This document shows, piece by piece, positions 8,590 to 20,400 of a stretch of 64,000 bases of DNA (position 1 is its first letter; the number at the start of each line of letters is the position of its first letter). The notes beneath the pieces are model-generated. The model was given only the letters and a program-made list of their open reading frames with translations, did not search any database and was not told the origin of the DNA. This DNA is from Gloeopeniophorella convolvens (Eukaryota; Basidiomycota; Agaricomycetes; Russulales): positions 744,001-808,000 of the forward strand of contig WTXD01000001.1 in assembly GCA_022496205.1 (NCBI GenBank), read 5' to 3'. A program made the position numbers and the translations under genes.

Positions 8590-10510
8590 CTATCGTCGTT
8601 CCCAGATCTGGCAGACCATGAACAACCATGCGCACGTAAATACGGCCTATGTGATCATACCTGTAAGACGGTCTCGCCAAGGAATATCATTTCCTTTCGG
8701 ATCTCCTCGACAATGAGATCTTGTATTTGGAACCATTTCTCGCTCTCCCCGGCGCCGTTTCCAGCGCGCAACTGAACTTTCCAGACCGTATTTTCCTTGT
8801 CACGAGTGGTGCCGGCTACAGACTCATGGATGACGTTGGCAACGAGGTCATAGATGGTGGAAGAGCGCTGTTCCACAGAACTGAGATCTATGTGAAAATG
8901 CCTTGCTCAGTTCGGTTACTTTGTAGAGATGCATCAAAAACGGACAGTCGCGGAAATCAACTCCTTTTAAAGGGAAGTTCACGATAGTTGGGTTCTTTTC
9001 TTCTACAAAGTTGTTCTTTGTGAACCGCTTGTAGTGGACAATGAGGTATGGGGGAAGCTGTTGGCAATTGAAGCGACGTAGTTGACCTCTTGATTCCTAT
9101 TGGTGCAGCTCCGTCAGTGACACACCCGTGAAAGATGAATGATATACGACGAAATTGGACTGACTTGAGTCTGAATTCCGTCGTATTTAGTGAGTACGCT
9201 ATGGATACCGACTTGCGGAATGATGTTCTTCTCCACAGAGTCTTGGAAGAGAGGCGGCGGCGGCAAATCAACTGCGAGGAACAAAAAGGGTGTCGTTGTT
9301 GCCTTGATCTCTAATGGACGAAAGGGTGAGATATCGGGTACCGCGAGACGCAGCACGGCCGCCCACCTCTATCAATGTCGAATACGGGCTTCTGGTCTTC
9401 AGACGCATCGGGGCGTATGACGACCTGTTGGGTCTCCGTGCGAACCTGTCCCTGAAAAGTGGAGAATATGATGCCTATGCACAGGGTCTATAGATCAGAA
9501 AATAGTCCGAGTCGGTATCATTTGCAAAACTGACTAGAATTCTTCTTTTTGCTACCGCCGAGATCCCGGTGCAGATCGTTTAGAAGCCATCTGAGGAATT
9601 CTACTGGATCTCCCTGGCTTTCCAGTCTGAATTTGCCGCCACTAGCTCTACCAACTTCCTGTAGAAACTCGTGGGGGCTAACCTGGCTTTTAAATAGTCG
9701 GGGATTCCACAACTTCTTCGCCAGAGCAGCGAATCTTTTCACCAATTCCGGCTGCTTTCCGTCAAAGCGGGAGAGAAGAAGGAAGTCGCGGAGTGGTGGC
9801 ACGTGTAGCAAGGAATGAATGACAGCGTTCATGTAGTCATTCCTCTTGATGTTGTTCAGACCTATGTAGCCTGGGAGGTATGGCTTCGAGGATAGGTCGT
9901 ACGACGGCTTCAATAGGTGGGCAGACGTGGAAAGGGGAGATATTCCAGAGGGGGTGAAGGAGGGCGAGAGCACAAAGGCAATATCGTCCAGGGAAGGGTC
10001 GGAGACCGGGTAGCCGTCCGGTAGTACGTACACCTGGTGGCATGCGTGTCAGGCGCATACAATTCGTGCTTGCTGTGCGAGACGAACCTTTGTCGTTTCG
10101 AGGTTGATAAAGACATGATGGTCGTCGTGAATGGAATGTGCATACGCATAGGATGTGCGACCTCGCCCTTGGAAATATTTACCACAAACGAGACAGCCGT
10201 AGACGTTGATGTTCGACAAAGAGACGGAGCAGACCTTCTCGAAGTCGAAATCGAGCGCGGCGCGGTTCACCTAGATTGGATTTGAACTTCCGCAGACAAT
10301 AAGGGGAAGCATTCTCTGTACCGTATCCAGATACAGGTCAGATCCGTTGGCAGTACTGCGGTCTGCTACGACACTGGACTCTTCAGCGTCGGATTCGTCG
10401 TCGTTCTGGGTAGATGAGGTAGTTGGGCGGGATTGATCGGCAGAAGGCTCCGTCTCGTCGCGTTTGACCCTTTTTGCAGGGCGTTCATCGTGTCCTGAGG
10501 CAGATTCCAT
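8590..10510 (-). CDS. SAD1: Catalytically inactive ubiquitin-specific-protease-like splicing factor (SAD1/USP39)
   Basis: A tri-snRNP-associated protein needed for spliceosome assembly. The start at 10510 gives an acidic, Lys-Arg-rich leader (MESASGHDERPAKRVKRDE), then a UBP-type zinc finger with NVYGCLVCGKYFQGRG and the histidines of AYAHSIHDDHHVF. The USP fold follows: GYIGLNNIKRNDYMNAVIHS sits where active proteases have GLxNLGNTCFMN, and the catalytic Cys is absent, as in known USP39 proteins. PYLIVHYKRF and IYDLVANVIHES continue the fold. The end is FLGETVLQ, a 53-bp intron, then IWERR and stop, the usual C-terminus. About six introns. No decay is seen; the missing Cys is a family trait rather than damage. 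Confidence 0.95.
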
Positions 10511-10722
10511 GAGCGATGGCGCTAGACGCGGGCTGTGAACCTGATTGTAGGTGAAGGGACGCAGAGGTCGATGAAGCAGTCTGAAGCAGTGCACTGGCAC
10601 GAGCGGCCCGTGGCCGGTGCACGCGATCGAGGTACCGCGAGGTGCCGCGGTTGTCCGCGCGCATCACGCGTCAGCGCGTCACTGGCAGCCATTCGCGACG
10701 CGCTCTTGGTTTCGTCGACGCG

Positions 10723-12936
10723 ATGATGCTCCGTGCACGTTCCACCGCATCTCTGCGGACCATCGCCTCCTTTCGCTCATCTGCCTTCTCTTCTTGCTCC
10801 GCCAGGCCATCATCCCATCAGCCCAATGCACCTCTCGATGTCGACGAGTCCATGCAGTCTGTATTCCAGGGACTTGGAAAGATGATGCAGGAGGCCAAGG
10901 CAGCCGTCCATCAACACAACCCTGACTTGCACGAGCTGACAGTTTATCCTACGGACGCGGATGCAGCTGAGGTGGCCCCTCGAGTCGAGGAGCCGGACGA
11001 ACGGGAAGAGCGCAAGTCCCCAGCCGGATCCTTCGGTAGCCAGCGGATAGGTGCTGTTGTCATCCCTCAGGAGTTGCAGGACTCAATCTCGGAATTAATC
11101 TCAAGTAAGGTCATCATGGGCTTTGGGCGTCCTCTTGAACGTGTCACTCACATCCGCTAGCTTCCGACAAACGACTCATACGCCGTGATGTCAAGCGGCT
11201 GTTCAATGAGGATGGCAGTGAGGGGGGCTGGGACCCTTCCTTTGACGTTCATTACAGGACTTTTAGGCAGGCGCGCCTCCACGGGGAGCGAGACGGTACT
11301 GCCTTTGCCTCCATCATCTTGCCCGCTCATTATTCCGCCATTTATGCTGTGTTGCGCCACATCAGACTGAGGTTGGGCCCGGATTGGTCTGTGCAGAATG
11401 TGCTCGACTGGGGCGCTGCCACGGGCAGCGGTTTCTGGTACCTGAACAAGCTCTCTGCGTGGCGCCTATCTCACGCGCTTATGCATTCAGGGCTACTTGC
11501 CATGCGTTTCAAATGGCAAATTCCCCCGAGAGCAACGATGAGATTAGGCAATCTACTTTGTCGTCCACTGCCATCTCTAGGTATATTGGGATGGAGAGAC
11601 GGGACGGCCTCGTGAACATCGGCAAGAAGCTCATTGAAGGTCAATCCTGTGCCTTGTCTTGTGCCTCCTTTTCTCATGGAAACTATCAGGCGTCCCTCAT
11701 GACTCCCTGGATATATCGTGGCAAAGAAAGTTCCGAGCTGACGACTGGCTGCAATTGCACAATGGAGGCGGTACCATCGCAATCTCGGCGTTTTTGCTAT
11801 CCACTCTCCAAGGTTCCATTCAGCGAAAAGCGGTACTGAAGGAGATGTGGGAGAGCGGTGCCGAAACCATCGTAACGCTGCTTGCTCTCTTGGTCTCCTC
11901 TCGCCTCATAGTGTATGCACAGGTCTTGTTGGATCACAGCAGCCCTACTGGCTTCGCAAGCATAATTGAAGCTCGAGAACTCTTCCTGAACCTGGGCCGC
12001 AAGCAAGCCGACAACCCCGGCTCGGAAACAAAGCAACTCGCAGGGTCTCATGTTTTAGCACCGGTACGCATGGGATTGAGCTCTCAGTCATCATCCTCTC
12101 ATCGATATGGATATAGTGTCCTCACGACGGTGATTGCCCGATCTTTGCGGCGAACCACTCAAAAGTTGTCTGTGGATTTTCTCAGCGCATGGAGAGGCCT
12201 CCATTTGTCCGACTTACAAAGCATTCGGGGGTTGGCCATGAAGACATCGAATACTCGTATGTCGTTATCCGCAGAGGACTCCGGCCAAAACGGCCAGAGG
12301 CCAAGGTTGGTCGAGTCGGGCAAGTCGGGAGACGGCAGATGCAGCACGAAGAGTCGAAGCGCCCCCCGGTGGAGCTGCAGCTGGACGAGGGGGATTCGCG
12401 TCCCGAGCATACGCTCGCCAGTGCTCCGCCTGAGACGGTGGAAGACTCACACATCCTTAATCCCGATCTCATTGACAGCTTATTGAAAGCTGAGGCTTTC
12501 CATTGGCCTCGCCTGGTCTTCCCCCCTCTCAAAAAGAGCGGACATGTGATCATGGACGTCTGTGCGCCGACTGGTACGTGGGCATTTTTCGTATCAAGTG
12601 GTTTGTCAATTTGTAAGCGCAGGCAAGATTCTGCGCATGACTGTTCCCAAGTCTCAAGGAAAGCAGCCCTACTACGACGCCCGCAAGTCCCACTGGGGTG
12701 ACTTGTTCCCTCACGAGCCCAAGAACCGGCCTCAAGTTCGATTCGCGGAACAACAAGCTCGCAAGGAGCGCAAATCCCCATCGTCCGATGCAAGCGCAGC
12801 GAAGTCAAAGAAGCCTGCTTCCACCGGGGACGCAAGCTACCCTCATATTGCTGCAGGGGTCAACCAGCGGAAGAAAGAGCTTCGGAGAGAGAGGTGGCGA
12901 AGCTCCCAGAAGTACTCCAAGATACCTGAACTTTGA
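10723..12936 (+). CDS. RSM22: Mitochondrial ribosomal small-subunit assembly protein Rsm22 (METTL17 family)
   Basis: A methyltransferase-fold protein that binds the mitochondrial small ribosomal subunit during assembly. Residues 1-33 (MMLRARSTASLRTIASF...) are Arg/Ser-rich with no acids, a mitochondrial targeting peptide; this choice of ATG starts there. Motif I is NVLDWGAATGSGFW. Later exons show CPHDGDCPI, a Cys in SKVVCGF and another in MDVCAPTG, matching the four Cys that hold an iron-sulfur cluster in this family. The C-terminus is Lys/Arg-rich (NQRKKELRRERWR). About six introns of normal size restore the frame throughout. It converges on uL1m (81 bp apart) and neighbours mL40, so three mitoribosome genes lie together. 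Confidence 0.93.
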
Positions 12937-13016
12937 TACCATCACTCCTGCAACTTGCTTTCGCTCTGATTATTCGCGACGTGCCCATGAGATATATTAA
13001 TTGCTGTGGTCTATGA

Positions 13017-14124
13017 CTATAAATCCGAGATTTGGATCCCTGGTCCTTGCCTTGAGCTGAGAACTACTTTGGTGATTGCGTTCACTAGGGGAGGCCATGG
13101 TAAACGTGCCATCAACTACCAAGGTATGCTACCCACCAGGCTTCGTATTTTGGTCCTTATCTGTGGACTGCGGTTGGTTCCCGGTTGCACGTTTCACGAT
13201 GCTAACGAAATGTCGAATATTTTTGACGACATCCTCAACAGGGTAGTCCAGCTAATGTGGTAGAATTAGAAAACGCGCATTGAAGATAGCATTTATGGTG
13301 CTGCACACCTTGGCAATTGGCGTCCTAATTGTCCCTCTTTTATCGCCTTTCCATTCCCTGGTTCCCTGGAGGCGCCGAATATAGCCAGCCACATCTTCCG
13401 TGACAGTGCCTCGACGTTCGGATGGCATGAGGCCTCGCGGGCCGAGGATACGGCCAAGACGAGAGGAGATACTCTTGATAAGAGAAGGGGTTGAGAGGAA
13501 CAATGTCGCTTGAACGCGGCCGCTGGCCACCTGGGCATTGGAACAGGATTAATACCATAGATCTCACGCATATGGGTTAAGCATACCGCTTCAACAAGCT
13601 CAGGGCCACCGACTACATCTGCGCCAGCCTTCCTGGCATCATCGGCGGCCTTTCCCTCGGCAAAGACGAGCACTTTGTCCTTGGTCATGACTTTGGGTTC
13701 CTTGGAAGGGATATGCGGCCCTTAGGGATAGTAGAGCCCCTGGGCATTGCCGTCTTTACGGTGAGTTCATATGTGGCATTCGGGGATCCAACCTCGACAG
13801 CCTACGTGGAGACCGTCGGACAGACGTATATATGCGCAGGAGGAGACGTACTCGAAGGACGTTGATTGCGTCGGTCAGAGTCATCTTCTCTGCGTCGTAG
13901 ATGCTAACCTTGCCCTTCTTCTTGGACTTCGGCTTGCGCGCTGGGGCTGCCTTCTTGGTCTGGCGAGCGAGTGCAACATGGCTGGCAGAGAACGAACGGA
14001 AGGGGAGGAGACTCTGGTAGGAGAGTCAGATATGATGGCACCAAATTACGCGCATACTCACGGCGTGAGGCAGTCGCGCGAGTGCGGCTGTCTGACGAGC
14101 TGCAGCAAGCTGGAGGAAGGACAT
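13017..14124 (-). CDS. MRPL1: Mitochondrial large-subunit ribosomal protein uL1m
   Basis: Start at 14124 (MSFLQLAAARQTAALARLPH, a mitochondrial targeting sequence), then an intron and a Lys/Pro-rich stretch with KKKGKVSIYDAEKMTLTDAI. The L1 core shows DKVLVFAEGKAADDARKAGA and RLGRILGPRGLMPSERRGTV, the signature of bacterial-type L1, which binds 23S-type rRNA at the L1 stalk. The last two exons are easy to miss: after TPIAK an intron leads to LDYPVEDVVKNIRHFVSIVK, and a 53-bp intron then joins VVLSSRQGPGIQISDL and a stop at 13017-13019. Its start faces the mL40 gene on the other strand about 110 bp away, suggesting a shared divergent promoter for two proteins of the same subunit. Confidence 0.93.
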
Positions 14125-14233
14125 GGCGGTCCAGCGAGAGGACGTTAGGTCCGGACCGGGGCCGGCGGGTCGCGTCGCGTCCCCATTCTCTGCCTCTGCT
14201 TTGCTCACGCGCCGTCTCTCCCGACTCACTCCA

Positions 14234-14792
14234 ATGGCTTCCTCCCTGCTCACACCCAGGGGACCCAAATTTCCCCTCCGCATCTCTCGAGCCTCAGTCC
14301 GCCATGCGGCCAGGCGCGAGACGTCCATAGACCCCATCAAGGACAACATCCGCAAGGCGCTCTACCCGCCAAATATTGCCAACAAGGCGACCCCAACGGG
14401 CTCCTGGCGCCCCGACGTCGCACGCGCCATTCAGCTCGCTATCCCATCAAAACAGGCCCACGAAACAATTGAACGCGCGTGGCTCCTGCACGTCCGTCAC
14501 CAGCGGTGGAAGCGCGAGGCGGAGCTGGAGAGGAAATACGAGTGCATGAGGAAGGCGATGGACGAGCTGGAGAAGATTGACCCCAACCTTCACCGAGAGG
14601 CAAACCGGCAGGATGACCCGAGGCAGCGAAGTTCCGCGGAGACTGAGCTAGCCAAGACCTACGTGGCGTGGAGAAGAAGGCCTTGGAATCGCGCCCTACG
14701 GGACTATTCCCCAGGGAGTTGCGCGTGCCAACTGATACGCCGCAAGGGATGGGTGGAACTACGAATGGAAGCCCGTCGTCCGTGGTGCATGA
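14234..14792 (+). CDS. MRPL28: Mitochondrial large-subunit ribosomal protein mL40 (two apparent frameshifts)
   Basis: The ATG at 14234 is preferred; an upstream in-frame ATG at 14123 overlaps the divergent uL1m start codon. An Arg/Ser-rich targeting peptide is followed by DPIKDNIRKALYPP and ERKYECMRKAMDELEKIDPN, the family core. The conserved end is present but in three different frames: after ELAKT the frame moves back one base so that EKKALESRPTGLFPRELRVP can be read from about 14671. It moves back again near 14745 so that GWNYEWKPV and a stop at 14790-14792 appear. No acceptable intron repairs either shift. This is either two missing bases in the sequence or a damaged gene; mL40 is usually essential for mitochondrial translation, so sequence error is more likely. 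Confidence 0.85.
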
Positions 14793-15025
14793 CACCAGTG
14801 AGTACTGGTGAAGATTCCTTCAAATGTGTACTAACGTTCGACTTCCGGGCACAGTTCTAGAGTTGCGACTGCTTCAACTTCTGCCCACTAATTATCACTT
14901 CACTACACCCCTCACAGACCTCGGCACGGTGTTTATCGGATATTAATACAGACTGCAATCGACAATGCGGGGTGAACACTTCGTACATGACTTGGAAACG
15001 ACAACGGGTAGCGAGTTCCAGTACA

Positions 15026-17001
15026 TCATGGAACCGCCAAGGCATCCGGCAACTCCCTACCGCCACTCGAAGAAGATTTTCCAACCACAGCTGTATGGAC
15101 CTGTCCAAGGGCCCCTGCCCATTTGTCGAGAGCTGTGTATCTCCGCCTCTCGAGGCTTTGACTGCAAAGTGGTTAGAAGTTGCCTTGTCATGATGCCAAA
15201 AAGAGCGTACTGCTTGTCCAATTCTAGGCGCATTGAAACTTGGTCAATCTTGCCGTCTATTTTCCCCTCGAGGATCAGATCAATAAGCAACTCTTCCACC
15301 TCGTCGGTGTCGACGTTTAGTTGCTGTGATTCCAAACAGTCAGCGGATGCTCTTCTCATTCCGAGCCAGACAAACCTTAGCCAGGAAAGAGAGCTCGAGT
15401 CGGGTATACGGCTTGATGAGATCGATGAGATATTGCGTCCTGAGACTGCGCAGGAGGTCGCCGATATGTGACCGGATGAAGCTGTCGTCCATAATCGTGG
15501 AATGATTATCTTGGCAAGGAGCTCGGTCACTCCTGTAGCTAATCGGTCCATGGCACCTCTCACCTCGGATGATCTTCTCGGCAGTGTGGACTTCACGACG
15601 TTGGTAAGCATCGACGAGGTCCGTCATTGCTTTGATTTGTGGATCGCTCTTGTACCTAGTCAAATAGAGTTCGGTAGGTCGTCAATGACACAGGAGCCGG
15701 AACGCACGGCTTGGTCTCTTGGCTGTCGAAAGGATTGACTTCGCTTCCAGTCAACATGTTCGCTAGCACGAGATACTTCAGGACCTGGATCCGCTGCGGG
15801 AGCCCTGCCTCATCGTAATTGCGGAACGACTCGAAGAAATCTTCGCTCGCTCGGTTCCATTGGCCTGAAGAGGATGTAAACCGTTTAGCGTGCACGGCGA
15901 TGACCTCCACTGACGTTCGCCCATCCACATCTTGCCACCACATTCTTTGATGATACCCATGATGCGGGGATGGGGGATTGCGGAACGGATGTTGTTCGAG
16001 GCATTGTAGATTTCCTAGTAGATATGAGTTATGAATCAACCACTGTTTGCGTTGGCACGCGTACCTTTAACTTCTTGTAGTTCCTAGTTTCGTTGTGCAT
16101 CTGGATTTCGAGCGCGTATATCTCGAGTAGCTGAGTGCCCTTCTGCGATTGATCGTCTCCGCTGGCACTGGCCTCCGTCGCGGAGTACAGTTCACTGATC
16201 AGCTGTGTAATTGGGGAGTTCAGTAGCAGTTCGCCATGATTTTATGTTCAGATACCTTAGACAGCCGCATGTATTCCTTGCGGTCCAACCAGAGTTTGGC
16301 CAGCTTCAGATTGGTTTTGGCAGATAGACGCTGGACAAGGCGTCAGTTTGCAGTGGGCATGCAGCGCGTGTGCAGATCTCCACCTCATTCTTGGCTTCTC
16401 GGAGTGCATCTTTGGTCGCTTGGTAGAATTTCTCGAGGACGGTGACCTCGACCGGTCCACCTTTGCCACCGCCAACGTAGTCAAGAATGCCATTGATCGT
16501 CTTCTCTGCATAGTTTCGGGTAACTGCGGACTTCGTGTAGGTGAGCAGCTTCGTGTAAGTCTTGAGAGCATCATTCGGCCTGTGCAAGACAAGGAACAGT
16601 AGTTTGGTAGACTGCTTCAATGCCTTGAATCCCCTTAAGAGACATCATCGTCAGCTGAGTCAATACGGACACATGAAGACCAGGTACCAATCGCTCTTCT
16701 CCTCGTCTTGGTCCACGATCGCGGTGAAGTCTTTGAGAGCTTGCTCAGGCGAGTCTTCTTTCTTCGCTGTGCTCCACGGGTGAGTGCATGCTACGGTTTC
16801 TTTGGCTGTCGTGGAACATACACTTGGCGGTATAGTACATGTTCTCGACGTCTAGGCTCCCTGTATCATCGCCACCTTCTTCACCCGAGTAGTCGAAGCC
16901 ATAGTCCTGCAGTGGCATTGGTGATATGACCTGAATCACCACGATGTTGAACAGACCTCGTCGTCGCTTCCCTGCATGTACTCAGCATCATCGTCATCCA
17001 T
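15026..17001 (-). CDS. csnB: COP9 signalosome subunit 2
   Basis: A PCI-domain scaffold subunit of the complex that removes Nedd8 from cullins. The start at 17001 gives an acidic leader ([15 protein letters not shown]), then after an intron YGFDYSGEE and VENMYYTAK, as in CSN2 orthologues. TPR-like helices follow ([55 protein letters not shown]). Family landmarks are [40 protein letters not shown] and the winged helix with [20 protein letters not shown]. The last exon is reached by an intron with donor GTACGC and reads [20 protein letters not shown] to a stop at 15026-15028; reading through would lose this ending. Orthologue length and order are normal. It is transcribed divergently from FAB1. 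Confidence 0.94.
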
Positions 17002-17448
17002 GGTTGGTTTGAGTCGTCTCGATTGGTCGTTGGATTATCTCAATCCGTGTAGTAGATGCGAGTCAAGGCAAGGAACGTGCACACGGCTCGGAGCACGGGA
17101 CCACTCAGCTCAGTCACGTTCTTGAATTTCGCGTTCATTGACGATCACGTGGAGACGCGGCGGTTCGCGCGGCGGTTCCGGTCGCAGCGTGCTGCTTCCG
17201 GGTCCCTTTGCATTCAATGTGCCGTAATGAGGGAGGTTTTGACATTAGAAAGCCCCTAAACCTATTTGTTTATAATGCACCTCGCGCACGAATGTGGTTG
17301 TCTGTGTCTGTGTTCATTGGCTTCGAGCGCTGAGCCTTAGTCAGCATTCTTAGCACGACGTGCTCCACTGGATCTGAGCGTCTCCCCTCCACCACAATCA
17401 GGTATACTCGTTGCCTCCATGTCCCCATATTCCTGATCTCTCCCAGAA
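17002..17448. promoter_or_regulatory. Divergent promoter region CSN2 / FAB1
   Basis: 447 bp between two start codons pointing away from each other. There is no strong TATA box near either start; a TTTATAAT stretch occurs around 17270. No other feature seen. Confidence 0.5.
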
Positions 17449-20400
17449 ATGGAATCCCCTTCGAACGCTATAGCCAGGGGAGATTCATCTGACAGTCTGT
17501 CTGCCTCTCTAGCAAGCCATAGACCGCAAGACGATGTAGCCAGCTTGACTTCATTCAATCCTTTCTCCGAGGAGGACGAGAATGATCAGTCGTCTTATGC
17601 CATCATGTCCACCCTTTTCTCCAAAGTCAGGAATACCTTCTCTGCTCCTTCTTTCTCGGCGCCGCCTCCCACATCTCCCAGGGTTAGTGCAGTCAATCCA
17701 TCCAACCCAGCCCCTCCGGAGCGCAGACGGCCTTCGACGTCGGTCATTCAGAACCCTGCCTCAAACGATTCTTCGCGTTCCTCGACAGACCGTCCGCCGT
17801 CTTTCAGTGTCGTCCCGTCTCTTGCGCCTCCGCTGGTCTCCTTGACCCCCGTCGTGTCCGAGGTACCTTCTTTCAATATTGACTTCGACCTCCCTGGTTC
17901 GCGTGGCGCATTCCTCAATCCCTCTGTCTCTGATACCTTAGACGGAGGTCCTTATGGAACCACGATCCCTGGGTTTTCTATCCCGGAAGACGCTCGGAGC
18001 ATCAGGACGGCTGTTAGCGTCAAGCGCTCCACCTCGGTGTCCAAAGTTATTCGGAGAATAAGAGGCGAGGGTATGTGTAACGGTTGTTCAAGGTATATGG
18101 GCCGTGCTTACACTTCGCAGGTCTATCAAAAGACTACTGGATGGACGACAAAACATGCAAGGAGTGTTATGATTGCAAGAGCGTATTCACTACTTGGCGA
18201 CGGAAGCACCACTGCCGGATATGCGGTTCGTCTGCGCTCGGTATCCATAACAATGCTAGGTGACTGAGTTTCTTTTGCAGGCCAGATATTTTGTTCTCGC
18301 TGTGCGTCCAACATCATCAAAGGGGTTCGGTTCGGGCAAGATGGTATGATTCGGGTGTGCAATTTATGCCTGGAGAAGCTAGCAAGCGTTGATGAAGATG
18401 ACGATGACGACCGACGATCCATCACGTCGAGTGTGGTTTCCCCGTTTGCAGCTCACCAGCTCGGGTCCGACCCCATGACCCAGGGTCTTGCACGACATCC
18501 TCAGTCTCCATTTGCGGCATCTCAACTATTCGGTCGTGCGGATGAGCCATTCAATCTGTTTTCCATCGCAGAAACGAAGAGGCCAGTTTCGGGATCAGAT
18601 GAAAGCGGATTCGCGTCCCGGCCACTTACGCCGTTGGAGCAGTCTTCCGAGGGTGTTTGGGGCCCTCGGGCTGGCAAGACGATTGCTCCTTTCCGTCGGG
18701 GCCTGGCAGATGAGGACAAAGACCTGGCAAGCCTGTCGAACGCCTTCCCTCGGGACACTTCTCCCGTTGCCTCCGGGATCAAAACGCCCCTGGAGTTTCC
18801 GACTACTATCACCATTCCCAATGGCGCAATGAGTACCATACAGTTCCCAATGAGCTCTCCGGAGCGAGCAGCGGATAGTCCTGGGCCGAATAGCATGCCA
18901 CGATCTCGTTATGATTCTTATGCCGATTTCGACTCTTCCACACCGTTCATTCGTAGTCGCGTGCAGAGCCGACTCACGGAGTTCATGATGGTAGGAGAGC
19001 CTGGGTGGCGTACTCGGCGTGAGAGCACAGCGTGGGTTCTTATGCCACAGATTTCTGTCTTGTTATGCTGAAGCACTTGTCCCCAGATACGCACAAGAAC
19101 TCAACCTCGTTTCCATGTCTCATCTAAGATTGATGCTCCGGCAGATGCTCACGAAGGAGAATATTCCCAATGTACTGGAGTGGGAAGAGACGCTTCTCAA
19201 ATTAGCTTTGAGGATTGCCCGTGAACTAACTTTCACGGCTCATCCTCAACGCCAAGGCCCAGACATGGACGTTCGGCGTTACGTCAAAATCAAGAAGGTC
19301 CCTGGAGGATCACCAAGGGATTCCGAATACGTAGACGGAGCGGTCATAACTAAGAATGTCGCCCACAAAACCATGGCAAGGTCGCAACGGAACCCAAGAG
19401 TTATGTTAGTGACCTTCCCATTGGAGTTCAGCCGTGTGGAGGGGCAATACATGCATTTCGGCCAAATCCTTCGTCAAGAGAAGGAGTACCTGGGCAACCT
19501 TGTCAGTCGCATTGCAGCATATCGTCCGCACGTGGTCTTGGCGGAGAAGTCCGTCTCAAGATTGGTTCTCGATGCACTTGCCAAGCAAGGCATCGCCGTC
19601 GCTCGCGCAGTCAAGCCCTCTGCTGTGCAGTTCGTCGCGCGCATGACTCAAGCAGACGTCTTTTCTTCTATGGACAAACTGGCGTTAGAGCCTCGCCTTG
19701 GCCATTGCGCACGCTTCCGCATTCAGACTTTTGACCATCCACTAATTCCCGGCCGTCGCAAGACTTACATGCGGTTCGAAGGTTGCAGCCGCGAAATGGG
19801 ATGCACGATCATTCTCAGGGGAGGAGATCGGGAGACCCTTCGACGCATCAAACATGTCACCCGCTTCCTGACATTTATCGTTCGCAGCCTGAAGCTCGAA
19901 ACACACCTGTGGAAGGACTCCGTCATCGCATTACCCGCACTCAGTTCGGACGCAGTTCCACCAGACGAGCTGACACGGTTCCGTTCAAATGCCAATGTTC
20001 GGCCCGCCCTCGTAGAGCATTCGTCACCACCCTCGGATCTTACGTTCACCATCCCAGCGATTCACGGTCCTCCCGAGGCTGATCTCCCACATGAAGACGC
20101 CGAGGAGCTACGTCTGTCGCGCCGCATTCAACAGGCACTGGAGCCTTATCTAACTACATTCATATCCGTATCAGCGACACTCCGCTTCCTACCACCTCAT
20201 CCCCTTAGCCGTATGAAGGAGTTGGACGATGAACTGGTGCGTGCGAAGCAAGCATGGGAGGATGAGGTCGTGAGACGCGAAGAGAAGCAGCCAGAAACAC
20301 CTATTCCAGACTCAATTATCACGCCAAAACCTCTGGACAACTACGACATCAATGCGCAGATCGAGTCGCTGAATTGTCCAGCTTTCTTGATGACTCCTTC

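Noticed and set aside
19019..19100. Two frameshifts in FAB1 between the RRESTA and ELNLVS blocks
   Set aside because: A roughly 55-bp GT-AG intron starting GTGGGT and ending CCCCAG joins the blocks in frame as [15 protein letters not shown], so no shift is required.
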